DNA of 64,000 nt from Madurella fahalii (GCA_029876055.1 CM056877.1:3534001-3598000), one strand, 5' to 3'; positions 33,956 to 44,776 are shown, counted from the first letter of the stretch. The notes: generated from the sequence alone by a model not told the origin. Numbers and translations are program-made.

Positions 33956-34050
33956 TTCTTTTTCTTCTTTTTCTTCTTTTTCTTCTTTTTCTTTCTTTTC
34001 TTTCTTTTTCTTTCTTTTCTTTCTTTTTCTTTCTTTTCTTTCTTTTTCTT
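33881..34050. repeat. CTT/CTTT pyrimidine microsatellite
   Basis: About 170 bp of nearly pure pyrimidine on the plus strand: roughly 25 TTC units, then TTTTTC/TTTC units. Any long frames read through it are artefacts of the repeat. Confidence 0.95.
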
Positions 34051-34156
34051 GTTTCTAGGCCTTGTAGGGCGGTTTGGACCAGGTTCTGGGCCGTGTTCTC
34101 TGGGTACGCCGCTAGGCCGCCGCCCAGCAAGGCCTACTCGTCACGCACGATGATGT

Positions 34157-34573
34157 TGAGTTGGGAAAAACAGTCCCTAGGGGACAGGATCCCTCTGATC
34201 AGAGGGCCACAGTTGCTAAGATGGTGCCCCGGGAGCTGGAACTTGCCGTGGGCCCATTTTTCTTTCGCACCATAAGTAGGGCCGTCCTGGCCATTGCTCT
34301 TTAGAAAGGACAATCAATTCAGCACTCTTTTCAACACCTGTTACGGGCTCAATTGACGAGCTTCTTTTGCGTGCAAAGTGATCTCCCCCTGACCAGAGGG
34401 AGCTCTATCTGCACAGGTTGTTTTGACCTTGTTTAGGCTGCAAGGGACCCAATTGTGGTGGTGTCGCCTGGCTTGTCTTGTCTATCTTGTCTGTCTGGCA
34501 CTTTGGCCATCTTTGTCCTCCCCCTTGTTTTGATGGTTATGTGGGTGTAGATGTGTGTTTCTGCACCATTTCA
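34157..34573. mobile_element. Dispersed 415-bp element, copy 1
   Basis: Non-coding and about 85 percent alike by eye to 38193-38603. It begins TGAGTTGGGAAAAACAG and ends TTTCTGCACCATTTCA; TG...CA ends suggest a solo LTR, while partly complementary ends (ATTGAGTTGGGG / ATTGGAATGG in copy 3) suggest a MITE. A possible 4-bp target duplication ATGT flanks this copy. Inside are two near-palindromes of the form CCCTCTG-NN-CAGAGGG, about 200 bp apart. No open frame. Confidence 0.75.
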
Positions 34574-35458
34574 ATGTCAAGGGATTCGCTCCGTGCACGT
34601 CTGGGACTATTTTGGAGAGGTTTCAAATTCGGTAGTTTTATATGGAAAGAGGTCCGGGATGGCTCCAACCAAGCCGGAACAGACCAACAATATATGCCCG
34701 CTCATGTGCAGGAGTGTCATACACTCCTCTTAGGTCCTGTCCCCTCCATCATCAGTATTTAACGGCCAGTACCTCCTGATCCTTGTGTTTCAAGCTCAAA
34801 CTATTCAACATATCCAGCTGCAAAACTGCCGATTCACCGGTCTTCTTTTCTTCAGTACCTATGCAGTATGAATGCGTAGTGATTCGGTGTCGCCAAAAGG
34901 TACACAATAATACACAAGTGATGTTTCCTTCAAAGGATACTTCACAATGAATGTTGAATTGCTTACTGAGGAACTCCTCAGGTTCCTACAAATGAGTGTC
35001 TATTACTGCTCTTGGATCATCCCGTCCTTAGTGATCCAGCTCACCGGGTATCCACCGCCACAGACACCACGATACCACCAAACATCGCACATAACCACAA
35101 GTAGTTATCAACCTCCCCCATCCCCGGTCCCCTGATCTATCACCTTCGACATAAGCGTATCCAACATCTTCGACCGGGCAGAGGCCTGTCGCGCCGCATG
35201 TGACAGCTAGTTCTGGATAAAGTGGCAGTTGCAAATTGGCGTGCCTCAGCAGCTCGTGCTTGAGTTGGAGCACCTCGTCGTGCAGCGAGCTGGGGTAGGT
35301 GAGCAGCCGCTAGCGCCAAAAGCACCACGGCACATGTAGGGAATGGTTCACGGCCTTATAGAAGCATCTACAAGGCTCCAAGCTTCTCGGCGGCCAAACA
35401 GAGATGTTTAAGATAATTAGTCGCTTTTCCCAAGCCCTAGTACTAGAAAGATGTAGAA
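34574..35458. other. Degenerate spacer
   Basis: No open frame or family recognised; AT-richer than the core. The N-lobe of the following kinase relic should lie here but cannot be read. Confidence 0.4.
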
Positions 35459-36115
35459 ATACTCCTCCATCCTTACGGCATTACCCACTGCGATGTCGAG
35501 CCCGAGAACTTCTTACTCGATTCGGCTTACCGGCTCAGAGTCATTGATTTTTCAGGCTCATCTTTCGAGGGCATAGTATGGTCTGCTTTTGAGAGCACCA
35601 GGTTCTGTCTACCACGGTCCTGGGATGACGAATCAACCGTTAGGACTGACCTTTTCGCCCTAGGTTCCACCATCTACGAGATCATGACCGGCAGGAAACC
35701 TTACCATAATCTCCCTGATGACAAGGTTGAGGCTAGGTACAGTCAGCAAATCTTCCCGGCTGTGCAATCAGTTCATTGTGGACAAGTAATCATGGCTTGT
35801 TGGCGCGGCGAAATCAGCACTGCAAAGGAAGCAATGGCATTGATCCAAGTCGAAATGGAAAAAGTCCGGCAACATCCTCCTTGTCTATGCCACTTAAGCT
35901 CTTCGCTATCTACACCGACTCTCTGCCTAAGTTTGATTGTACCTTTCATCGTTGCACTGCTGGCAATGGTCTCGCCTTATAGACGGCCCCATCGCTTGCT
36001 TCGTCAAATTGTAATATCCGCAACAGCAGTTGGCGTACGGGAGTGTCTTGTCATGGATTCTGCCGGCCGTTTTGTCACCGCTGGACTCGCTAGAACTCAA
36101 TACTGGTGCAAATAA
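35459..36115 (+). pseudogene. Kinase relic lacking the N-lobe
   Basis: The frame opens after TAGs just before 35459 and reads the catalytic loop (ITHCDVEPENFLLD, HCD for HRD), VIDFSGSS in place of DFG, then RTDLFALGSTIYEIMTGRKP and CWRGEISTAKEAMALI. This is the C-lobe of a known small fungal Ser/Thr kinase family. No nucleotide-binding lobe precedes it. After EMEKVRQHPPC the frame drifts into non-family sequence to 36115. Confidence 0.65.
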
Positions 36116-37350
36116 AGGGATAAGAATAGGATCTCACACAACTGCTGCACAAGCAAGCTAAACGTCTGAGATATCTGATTATTCTTGTCTGCTGCCTGCT
36201 GCCAGAGAAAGTGCCAACAGACTCCTACCACAGCCAATCACGAAGAACCGCCCTGCATCCTGCTGTCGGAATGAAATATTCTTGAGTACGGTACCCACAG
36301 TTGCAAGTCTCACCATGTAAAGCAAATCAATATCCCGCCGCTGAGGACTCTACTGCTCGAGCTGTATGGACGCCACTATGCAACAAGTCTCACTGAGAAA
36401 GGCCGCTGTAAGGCGATCCTATCCATATGAGGGCCAAGGCAGCGTTTCAGATAATGGCTCCACTAGTAACTGGTCTATGAAGGCGCTTGTACTTACCAAT
36501 CGCCTCCCTCTCCACCACGTTCTTGTAAGGCTCCTATATCTCCTCCCCACCTTTCTACTTCAAAGGAATTCTAAACCGCAGCTGTCTAGCTTTCTGTTGT
36601 AACAAACTCTACCACCTCAGACCCTTCTTCTCTAGTATCGTTGACTACTATTGGTGTTCGAGAGTCCCTATACGGTTACTGAGCCCTGCGAGAGGGGTTA
36701 GTCTTGAGTTTAGTGTGATACCTGATTTCAATAGCCCTAGGAGAATTTCTTGGAAACTTCCCGGCAATCGCAAGCTAAGAGAGTCTTTCCCCTTTAGATA
36801 ACAGATTACTGTATTATCCTCGGACGTATATCTCGCCCTTTTTTGTAACTGGCCCTGTATTTTGCTGTAGTGTCCTCATCGTTCAAGTTGCGAATATTGT
36901 GCTCCTCTGTTTCGTCGAGAAGTACCTTTGGAAAACGAAACAGAGCGTCTACTCTCCGTTGCCTGGTAGTCTACTCCGCGTTCTCCATAAAGTCCTAGGT
37001 AAACTGCAGTTGCAAAGTAGCTACCCCGTCTACTATAGCGTGCTTAAGGTCTACCTCTCATAGGAAATCAACTCCCACAGCTCTATCAATGTTGTATGCA
37101 CCTTGACATGACTACCACTGTGCTATAAACCACTGTGTTATGAACTTCATAGAGCTGGTTCTATTGATGAAGGAATCTCTAGGGTAAGCCAAATTGTGGT
37201 GGTAAAGCCGGCCGATATATCCCCTCTCTATATAATAAGGAAGTCAACTCCCGACAACTTAGCCGATATTATGTCCACTTTAATGGGACCGCCACTACTG
37301 GAAAGGCCGTAAAGAGAACTGTCCAACGGTATTAATATTGTATGTCCTAC
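36116..37350. other. Stop-rich AT-rich stretch, possible old transposon
   Basis: No frame over about 80 codons on either strand, and richer in A and T than neighbours. The minus strand has scattered sense runs between TAGs, as in a decayed coding element, but I cannot assign a class. I did not measure mutation signatures. Confidence 0.35.
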
Positions 37351-37544
37351 TGAGTTGCGGAAAACTGTCCCCAGGGGACACGACCGCTCTGATCAAAGGG
37401 CCACACTTACTAGAATGACGCTCCGGGGGCTGGGACTTACCGACAGTTCATTTTCCTTTTGCACCATAGGTAGGGCCGTCCTGACCATTGCTCCTTAAAC
37501 AGGACAATCAATTCAGCACTCTTTTTCACACTTGTTGCAGGCTC
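37351..37544. mobile_element. Dispersed 415-bp element, truncated copy 2
   Basis: It matches the left 190 bp of copies 1 and 3: TGAGTTGCGGAAAACTGTCCCC, GCACCATAGGTAGGGCCGTCC, CAATTCAGCACTC, TTGTTGCAGGCTC. Homology stops at about 37544. This is the most divergent copy. Confidence 0.7.
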
Positions 37545-37735
37545 TTACAGCATCTCGCTGCGCAAGTGGTTGTCCGGCTAGCAAAGCTAGGTCGATTATA
37601 TTCCTCCACTGGTATGGCTCCGCGAGGGTGCCTTAAAGTATTTTAAGTAACTCCTTTAATAGCAGACATCTTTATTTTAACCCTACAAATCATCCATGGC
37701 GCATTCCACAGAGTAACATTGCCGCCATTTGTGCC

Positions 37736-38990
37736 TCACTGCCCGTCCATCCACCCTAATCCGTTCGTCTCCGCGCCAGTCTTGCTCAGAATCGGGTGGT
37801 GGCGCGCCTGACCGGACATGTCGTTGGACCGCGTCGATTGAACCCTGACTAGCTGGGGTAGGGGCTCGACAGTAGTCCTGGGCTTGCTCAATGGAACGTA
37901 GGACTTTGTTCGTGGCAAACCTGGGCCGAGCCTCGCTCCTCTGGCTGCATAACCACCATATTATCCAGCAAGAACTGCTTCAAGGGATCTGGATCTCCCT
38001 CAAGGTCCATCTTGAGCCTTTCAGCGATCTTTCTACACTAAGAGACGCCTTCGAGTTTGCCCGACAGTCGACCGTAGACAAATTCGGAAACGGCCACCCC
38101 AAGCGACCAGATATCGACAGCTGGGGTGTAATTGCTTTTCGGATGGCGGGCCCTCCTTGCGTCCCATTCTACAGAGATTTCAGGCGCCATATTGAGTTGG
38201 GGAAAACAGTCCCCAGAGGGCAGGGTCCCTCTGGTCAGAGGGACACAGTTGCTAGGATGGTGCCCCGAGGGCTGGACTTGCCGTGGAGCCATTTTTCTTT
38301 CGCACCATAAGTAGGGCCGCCTTAGCCATTGCTCCTTAGAGGAATCAATTCAGCACTCTTTCCCACACCTGTTGCAGGCTCAATTGACGTGCTTTCTTTG
38401 CGTGCAAAGTGATCTCCCTCTGACCAGAGGGAGCTCTATCTGCACATGTTGTTTTGACCTTGTTTAGGCTGCGGGGACCCGATTTGTGGTGGTGTCGCCT
38501 GGCCTGTCTTGTCTATCTTGTCTGTCTGGTATTTGGCCGTCTTTGCCCTCCCCCTTGTTTTGGTGGGTATGTGGGTGTAGATGTGTGTTTCTGCACCATT
38601 CCAATCCATCGCTGAGAGCCGCAAATCGTCGTCGGATCGTAGCTTTCTTTCGAGAGGCCAAAACCCCCGTATTTGACAAAGATGTTGCCGTCGTGCCGAA
38701 ACTGGACGAGTATATTACTCGGCTTAATGTCTCGATGGACAATCGGCGGATGGACCGTCTCGCCAAGAGACTCATGTGACTCTACATCCCTTCTGAGGAT
38801 CGTTGTCTGTTGCTCACAACTGGCTACCAGGTTCGGAGCACAGAACGCAAATGATGCCCACCCCTCCCGCCCAGTCGACCTTGACCAAGTCGCGGCACGA
38901 CTACGTGAAATCTCTGCCGACACAGACAAGTCACCCCGGCCTTCATTCTAGGAGCCACGCCGTGAGAGATCTCCTACTAAAGAGATAGGC
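37736..38990 (-). pseudogene. Ser/Thr kinase gene split by element copy 3
   Basis: Reading leftward: QQTTILRRDVE and PPIVHRDIKPSNILV (catalytic loop), then KYGGFGLSKES where DFG is degraded to GFG, then ICGSQRWIG. Here the dispersed element interrupts (38603-38193). Afterwards come MAPEISVEWDARRA, YTPAVDIWSLGVAVSEFVYG, then in shifted frames AERLKMDLEGDPDPLKQFLL and MVVMQPEERGSAQVCHEQ, and a tail to 37736. The APE motif lies directly after the insertion, so the element landed in the activation segment. The N-lobe beyond 38990 is not readable. Loss of the metal-binding Asp plus insertion and frameshifts make it dead. Confidence 0.8.
38193..38603. mobile_element. Dispersed 415-bp element, copy 3, inside a kinase gene
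   Basis: The cleanest copy: TGAGTTGGGGAAAACAG at the left; palindromes at about 38225-38243 and 38414-38431; TAGATGTGTGTTTCTGCACC at the right. It interrupts the kinase activation segment. Flanking sequence does not give an unambiguous target duplication. Confidence 0.8.
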
Positions 38991-39087
38991 CTTGAGGCAC
39001 ATACGAAAACGGTGGAGACGATAGCTTACAACAACCTTGTTAACGATGGCGGCCGGCCGGTATATCCGATCAATCTCCTTGACCACG

Positions 39088-39225
39088 TCTCCCCAACACC
39101 CCGAGACATATCGTGAGATCCTGCGGCCTTGGCAAGGAGGGTGGCCGGATCTAGACCCGCCCCGCTGGGAATGGGTGTTTCGGAGACAACTGGAGACGTG
39201 GAAACCTTTCCGCGACTGGCAGTAA
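39088..39225 (+). pseudogene. Short relic of an orphan fungal gene
   Basis: About 45 sense codons (HPETYREILRPWQGGWPDLD, then PPRWEWVFRRQ and KPFRDWQ) resemble a Trp-rich block I associate with repeated fungal orphan proteins. No start, no continuation after TAA; opposite frames are unrecognisable. Low confidence. Confidence 0.3.
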
Positions 39226-39602
39226 GACAACAGACGGCTGTTGAACGAGGAGGAAGCAGAACACGCTGTTGCACCCGCCGGGAATGGCGCCGCTCCCAAC
39301 CGGGTGTGGCGCCAATGGCCAGTAGTGTAAACAAGGCTTAACGGCCGTCACAACCAAGGTTAGATATCGCTAGCTGATAGCCCTAACTCACGCTAAGGTT
39401 GGACCTCGCAGGTCGATGACCTCACGCATCGAGTCCGAGTGAGTTAGACTCATGTAAGGCTACTGGGTGAAAACCTTTTCATCGTCCCTCGATCGGACAA
39501 TTACAGACACTTTCTCCCGTTGTCACAAGCCACAGCTCTCACGGAACGTACTGTCAAAATCTTTGCATCTCCATCACCATCAATCGTCGAACTACCTTTA
39601 TC
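39226..39602. other. Spacer before the F-box relic
   Basis: No gene seen. It probably holds the former promoter of the F-box-like gene. Confidence 0.4.
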
Positions 39603-41184
39603 ATGGCGAACATGTTACACTGGTTTTCCTTTCCAGCCGAGATACGCCTCATTATCCTGGAATTACTTGCGCAGGAAAACCGCGGCCTGTCTTCTTACGC
39701 TTCAGTCTGCAAAGAGTGGATGGAAGTCATCGAGAAAAAGAACTTCGGTCGACTGAAACTGCGGCCATCCTGCCTAGATGACTTGGAACACATGGTCAGT
39801 CGACGGAGGAGGCTTGTACGGCACATCTGGCTGAACATAGAACTCCGACCATACACCTGTCGGAGTTGCCAATGGGCCGAGTCGCCATCGTGGATGTCAA
39901 GCAATAACACCATCATCAGTCGAGCGATCTCGAAACTCTTTACCATCTTAGCGACCTGGAGCGTAGCCGGCGATGGTTTGACTTTGGAACTTAGCGCACA
40001 ATCCGCCAGCGACACGGAACATTGGTTCAAGAACTGCTATTTCGGAACCGACCATGAAGATGGAGATGTCATTCTCGAATCCGAAAACCGGGTGCAGGAA
40101 CGTATACACGATCCAGGACATGGCTGGGTCGACGGCCAACAGGTTACCGCTCCTAGCCAATCTTCTGTGCAGCGACTCTACGAGTGGGTTAGGTTGAGTT
40201 TCAGGGAAGAACTCCCTATACTTCACGTAGTCACGAAGCTTGTACTACGCCGACAATGCCGTCGTCGGTTTAACTACAGAGCTCTGGCGCTTCTATTGGA
40301 TAAGCTTCCTCGGCTGGAATGTATAGTCTGTGAGCCATGGCAAGCATGGGATAGAATGGAACAACGGTGGCATGACGGGGGTAAGCAACTATATTAATAT
40401 CAAGCACCCCTGACCCCTAACTCCTAACCCCATAACCGCATTATACGTTTCTCGGACGGAAAGGTTCTGGTTATTAACGTCTATAACTCTAGAATATCGG
40501 ACCATGATCGAGGCGCATTTACCAAAAGGGCTCAAGAGACTGTCAATCTTCGAAGACTACAACGACGACTTTATCGCGCTCTTCCAGGGAGCGTCGCTTC
40601 TCCAGGCCGACCCTATCCGGATCACGGAACCTAGGGTCGGTGCGGCTCTTGCGTATAGAAGCCTCGACCTCGAACAACTCTCCGTCTCGTTCATGGTCGA
40701 TGCTCAGCATTTCTTCCGAGCGCGTCAGCCACTATGACGTTGGAGCCACCTGCAATCTCTAGTCCTCACGTCGCGACCCCTCACTCGAACGGTAGGCCGT
40801 AGGGACGTTTGCGATCTCTTGAAAGATGCTGCGGCAGCTGCACTTTACATGCCAAAACTGCATACTATGGCCCTATGGAACGGTGGGAAGGGAGAAGCGC
40901 ACGCATTCATATACCGCCGTGATTTTGAGAAGCCTTCGATTATCTGGCGTAGTACTTGGGCCGTGAAGCTGGAGCCTAGTGTAATCCAGGCTTGGGAAAG
41001 GGTCGCCTCCAAGTATACTCCATACTCACTTCAGTTTGAAAGCGAACTGCTGTGTTGCGGTATCATCGGCTCCCACGGCAACGCTATTTGTCAGTTGGGC
41101 TTGCCCTGTGAAGTGGTTGATCCTATATCATTATGGCAGATTCGAAAGGAAGGGTCGATGGGCCGGAGCAGAACTGTACCATAG
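39603..41184 (+). pseudogene. F-box/DUF6546-type gene with one premature TGA
   Basis: Exon 1 (39603-40380) and exon 2 (40493-41184) join by GTAAGC...CTCTAG in phase to give about 490 codons. The N-terminus FPAEIRLIILELLAQENR followed by SYASVCKEWMEVIE is an F-box-like helix set. KGLKRLSIFEDYNDDF, RSLDLEQLSVSFMVDAQHFF, MPKLHTMALWNGGKGEA and GLPCEVVDPISLWQIRKE match the C-terminal domain I recall as DUF6546. The frame is broken only by TGA at 40735-40737, where homologues carry Trp (QPLW..W), so TGG to TGA is the simplest event. Reading resumes in the same frame. Proteins of this type are probable SCF ubiquitin-ligase adaptors. Confidence 0.72.
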
Positions 41185-42022
41185 TTAGAATGAGACTTCC
41201 TTCAGCCGTTAGTCTCGAGCCCTTGCTACTCACCGATTACATGCGTGGATCACCTTCCTAACATCGCCGGTAGTTCTTCGGTCCCCTCAGCACGTGGGAA
41301 GAGGTTCTGTGCTGAGATCTTGGCCGCGGCAGTGCCCTGTATAGCCTCAGTCTCTTGGGTGCCCACCACATCCCTGGCCACTGATTCAACGCCGTCAGCG
41401 TCAGCGCTATTTACAGACATGTCCCCTCGCTGTTCATGGCAGCTACAGCTTTTATCCTCCGGGCGTCGCTAACGCCACTTCCGTCGCTGGCCTCTTTCAC
41501 TTATACGTCGTCTTTCGTGGACTAGGAGGTCTTGCGCGGGGAATCCACGACCCTCCTTCACGGCTTGGTGCACGGTTCATGCTTGAGAAAATGCCTTGGC
41601 CAAGGTTTGGGCAGACGGGGCCGCTGTGTCTTCCCAAAGAGCATTGCGGTAATTCCCATGGATACAGTGGAAATCAGACATCTCCAGAAGGAACCTTCCG
41701 GTGACGTACTTTGATCAGTATCTTCGATTAACTGGCGGATGTTGTCCGCGTGTGGGGGTCATTACAAAAGAACATGCCCCCCTATTGGCCTACTGTAGTA
41801 GTAGAAGCGCAAGTAGGCAGGTTTGTGTGCGCACCTGGACCGCTGCGGGCGCCCGCTCACCCAAGCAGTGATATCCGAGTTATCCGAGTCATTGGTAAGT
41901 AGTACAAAGTGGTATCCCATCAAACGCCATCCACTCCGTCCCAGTACCCTTTCCCCCGCCTCCCGAACAACTCTCAAATAGCCCATTTATACATCCATCT
42001 CCTTCTTAGGGTCGTTTTTTTT
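41185..42022. other. Spacer, nothing supported
   Basis: Short frames only. The final part contains the 3' region of the ferric reductase gene, including a T9 run just before its stop. Confidence 0.4.
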
Positions 42023-44776
42023 TTACAAAGCATAATTCTCCGTATGCAGAAAGATCTCCTCCAACATGTCGTCCCCCCAAATCTCTGCCTGCAGCCTGGC
42101 CACCGTATTCGCCACGCCTACTCTCATCGACGGCGGGCCGCATACGAACACGGCCGTCCTCCTACCGAGGACACCCCGTCCATCCGGGCCTCCCGTGGCC
42201 CACTCCTTGAGCATGTATCCGAGGTCCGGCCGCCCGTATTCCACGCTCCAGCCGCCGTCGATCTCGTGGGGGATGGGAAAAGCAAAGCGCATGAGCGACC
42301 GCTGGAACTCGGTCGGCGTCTCGGGGAAGCCAAAGTCGAATCCCGACGGCGGGCCAAAGGTGCTGGTGGGCCTTGGACGGTTGGCACCGCCTACGTCGGT
42401 GCGAAGGTGTGCTAGTTCGGGCGGACGGAGCCCGGGCGTCGGTGCCGGTGCCGGCGCTGGTGCTGTAGAGGATGAAGGATCGCTGCTGCTTCCGGCCGCT
42501 TGGTAGTCCGTGGCCGTGTCGGTTATCGCGGTGCCTGCTTGGCTTAAACGGGGGTCTGCTTCGGTCAGGATTTGGCTGTACCGTTGTCTTGCCGCCGGCG
42601 GGGCGTAGTTGAAGTAAGGTGTCTGGTCGCCGCGCGGGCCGATGGGCCGGAAGTGGAATTCGCCATCCTTCTTTGAGCTGTTGGTGCTCGCGGGCTTGCC
42701 ATCGCTGGTGGTTGGCTCGGCAGACTTGGAGTCACTGTCACGGCCTTCGAGCTTGCGGAGTGTGTCCTCAGCGATCGACGCTCTGTTCTTCTGGGGAACA
42801 CTGGGCGGCGGTCCGGGTGGCGGCGGGGGGTATGTGTGAGGTTGGAGATACTTTTGCTGTGGCAGGGCTGTGATGCGGTCTTCGTCCTCGGCGCGTAGTT
42901 CGCGCTCCCTCTCAGGGTCGCCTTGCGCCTCGGCCATAATCAAGGCGCTATTGCGTTTGCTTGCGATGCCCGCTACGAACCCATCAAGCTTGTCGTGGAA
43001 TATGTTGCTGAGGGGTCTAGGGACGCGGCCATGGCGAGCATTATCCGTCGACTGCCTCACCGAAGCGGTGACAAAGAACTTGCAAGTAACACTCTCTGGA
43101 GGCGCCGCCTCGCGGCAGATGCGCAGCTCCTCGCGGAACCAGTCCATGGCCTCGAGTCGCTTTAGCGACCACACCACCACGATTTTCTTGGTGATGGCCT
43201 TCCCATCGCGCATACGCTTGATCAGATTCAAGAGCTGCGACATCAGCGAAGTGATTCCGCTACCACCTGCGATCAGGATGCACGTATCGAAAGCCGCCAG
43301 TTCGCGCCGCATCCCACCATAGGGACCATCGAGGAACGCGCGGTATGTGTGGAAGGGACCCTTGTCAATCGCCGTCTCGAGCACCTTGCGCGTGAAGCCA
43401 CCGTACGGGCGGAAGACGAGCACGCAGTCTCGGTACTCCTCCCCGTATTCGGAAGGGAAATCTTCGCTGCAAAGTGACGAGATGGTAAAGGGGTGGTTCT
43501 CGAAGAGCGAGATGCCTGGCATGCGTAGATAGACGTACTGGCCAGGTTTCCACCGCATCTGCGTCGGAATGGTGATCTTGATGGCGTTCTCCGTCATAAT
43601 GTTAATGGCTGCTTCGTCCCCGATCAACCATGCCATGCGCCACGGCCGAGCCCAGTTTAGCTTAAAGAGTCGTAGAACATTGCAGAAGACGATGATGCCG
43701 ATCGACGCGAACAGATAACCCCATGACATGAGGAAGTTCTTGGTGTGCCAGAAGAGAACGGCAAGGTAGATGTAGCCGACCGGGGCGTGGAGGAGTGAGA
43801 AGATTTCGTAGGCTGCCCTGCGGATGGCGGGCAGCGAGGCGACGCAAAGCCAGCACAGCGGGACAAGGCAAGCAATTCCCGATCCGTAGATGATTCCGCT
43901 TCCGGGCGGAAAGAGTACCTCAAACACCTCCATACCACCATCCTCCCAGACAGGCTGGATATAGAATGGGACGGTGTGGACAAGGGAGAGAAATAGACAA
44001 AGATAGCCCAGCCAGCGGTGGAAGACATTGAGGCGTTCGGGACCAATGCCAGTGATGAGGGTGAGTACGTTTGCCTTGGTCGCCGTGGCGAAGATCCAGG
44101 GTGTCATGGCAACGGCCATCATGCCGGAGCGAATGGCCAGGGGTGGCGATCCGAATCGGATGCTCTGCCAGTACAGCGGCTGCTGCAGGAAGCAGTACAC
44201 GGTCACGAACGACAGGGCGATGAAGACGCAGCCCAGTACGGCGATAGAGGAGAAGGTGAACCGGTGTTTCCTCCACACGATATCCGGGATCGGGCGGTAA
44301 AAGACCCATCGGAACAGGGCGAGTGTGTCGTTGACGAAGCCGACAGACGAGAAGTGCGCTTTGGGCTTAAAGTTCTTTTTCTCGGTTGGAGGTTCGTCCG
44401 GAAAGAAATGTCGCCTTGATTCCGCCGCTGTCGCCCCCGTGGCCAATGCCGCCGACCTGTCCCATTCCGGATCCAACGAGTACAGATTGTGAAAGTGCTG
44501 TTCCATCTCCTGCTTGTAGATGGCTTGTCGAATCTTGTCCTGCCAGTAGTGCCATATCCTCACAAACACGGCCAATCCTCCCAGCACCAAAGCAAAGTAC
44601 GTCCATCCTAACCCATACTTGCCGGACTGAGACCACGGATCTTCCCTAAGTGCCTGTACGAGACCAGCGGGACTGTTTGGCTCGAGGGGAATGTTGATTC
44701 GTTTGGTGAGTTCGGTTAGGGCGCGCGAGGATGCGAGCACAGCGCTCCGCAGCGCTGGTTGAACATACGAAGCCAT
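42023..44776 (-). CDS. Ferric/cupric reductase transmembrane component (FRE family)
   Basis: Intronless, 917 residues. The N-terminal third has a first membrane segment (YGLGWTYFALVLGGLAVFV), then the ferric-reductase heme domain with paired histidines in VFHRWLGYLCLFLSLVHTVPF and LLHAPVGYIYLAVLFWHTKNF. FAD-binding motif ENHPFTISSL; NADPH-binding IAGGSGITSLMSQL; terminal VFVCGPPSMRVGVA. It moves electrons from cytosolic NADPH through FAD and two hemes to extracellular Fe(III) or Cu(II) at the plasma membrane. Unusual: about 200 disordered Pro/Ser/Thr-rich residues (near 630-835) separate the NADPH domain core from its last strand. No iron-responsive GATA array was identified upstream. Confidence 0.9.
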   Translation of the reverse strand: MASYVQPALRSAVLASSRALTELTKRINIPLEPNSPAGLVQALREDPWSQSGKYGLGWTYFALVLGGLAVFVRIWHYWQDKIRQAIYKQEMEQHFHNLYSLDPEWDRSAALATGATAAESRRHFFPDEPPTEKKNFKPKAHFSSVGFVNDTLALFRWVFYRPIPDIVWRKHRFTFSSIAVLGCVFIALSFVTVYCFLQQPLYWQSIRFGSPPLAIRSGMMAVAMTPWIFATATKANVLTLITGIGPERLNVFHRWLGYLCLFLSLVHTVPFYIQPVWEDGGMEVFEVLFPPGSGIIYGSGIACLVPLCWLCVASLPAIRRAAYEIFSLLHAPVGYIYLAVLFWHTKNFLMSWGYLFASIGIIVFCNVLRLFKLNWARPWRMAWLIGDEAAINIMTENAIKITIPTQMRWKPGQYVYLRMPGISLFENHPFTISSLCSEDFPSEYGEEYRDCVLVFRPYGGFTRKVLETAIDKGPFHTYRAFLDGPYGGMRRELAAFDTCILIAGGSGITSLMSQLLNLIKRMRDGKAITKKIVVVWSLKRLEAMDWFREELRICREAAPPESVTCKFFVTASVRQSTDNARHGRVPRPLSNIFHDKLDGFVAGIASKRNSALIMAEAQGDPERERELRAEDEDRITALPQQKYLQPHTYPPPPPGPPPSVPQKNRASIAEDTLRKLEGRDSDSKSAEPTTSDGKPASTNSSKKDGEFHFRPIGPRGDQTPYFNYAPPAARQRYSQILTEADPRLSQAGTAITDTATDYQAAGSSSDPSSSTAPAPAPAPTPGLRPPELAHLRTDVGGANRPRPTSTFGPPSGFDFGFPETPTEFQRSLMRFAFPIPHEIDGGWSVEYGRPDLGYMLKEWATGGPDGRGVLGRRTAVFVCGPPSMRVGVANTVARLQAEIWGDDMLEEIFLHTENYAL

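Noticed and set aside
33711..34130. Arg/Lys-repeat and Ser-repeat proteins
   Set aside because: Both are translations of the CTT microsatellite.
36116..37350. Named LTR retrotransposon internal region
   Set aside because: Too degenerate; I could not find reverse transcriptase, integrase or protease motifs.
31546..42022. Starship or other large cargo transposon
   Set aside because: No DUF3435-type tyrosine recombinase or clear border repeats are visible in the window.
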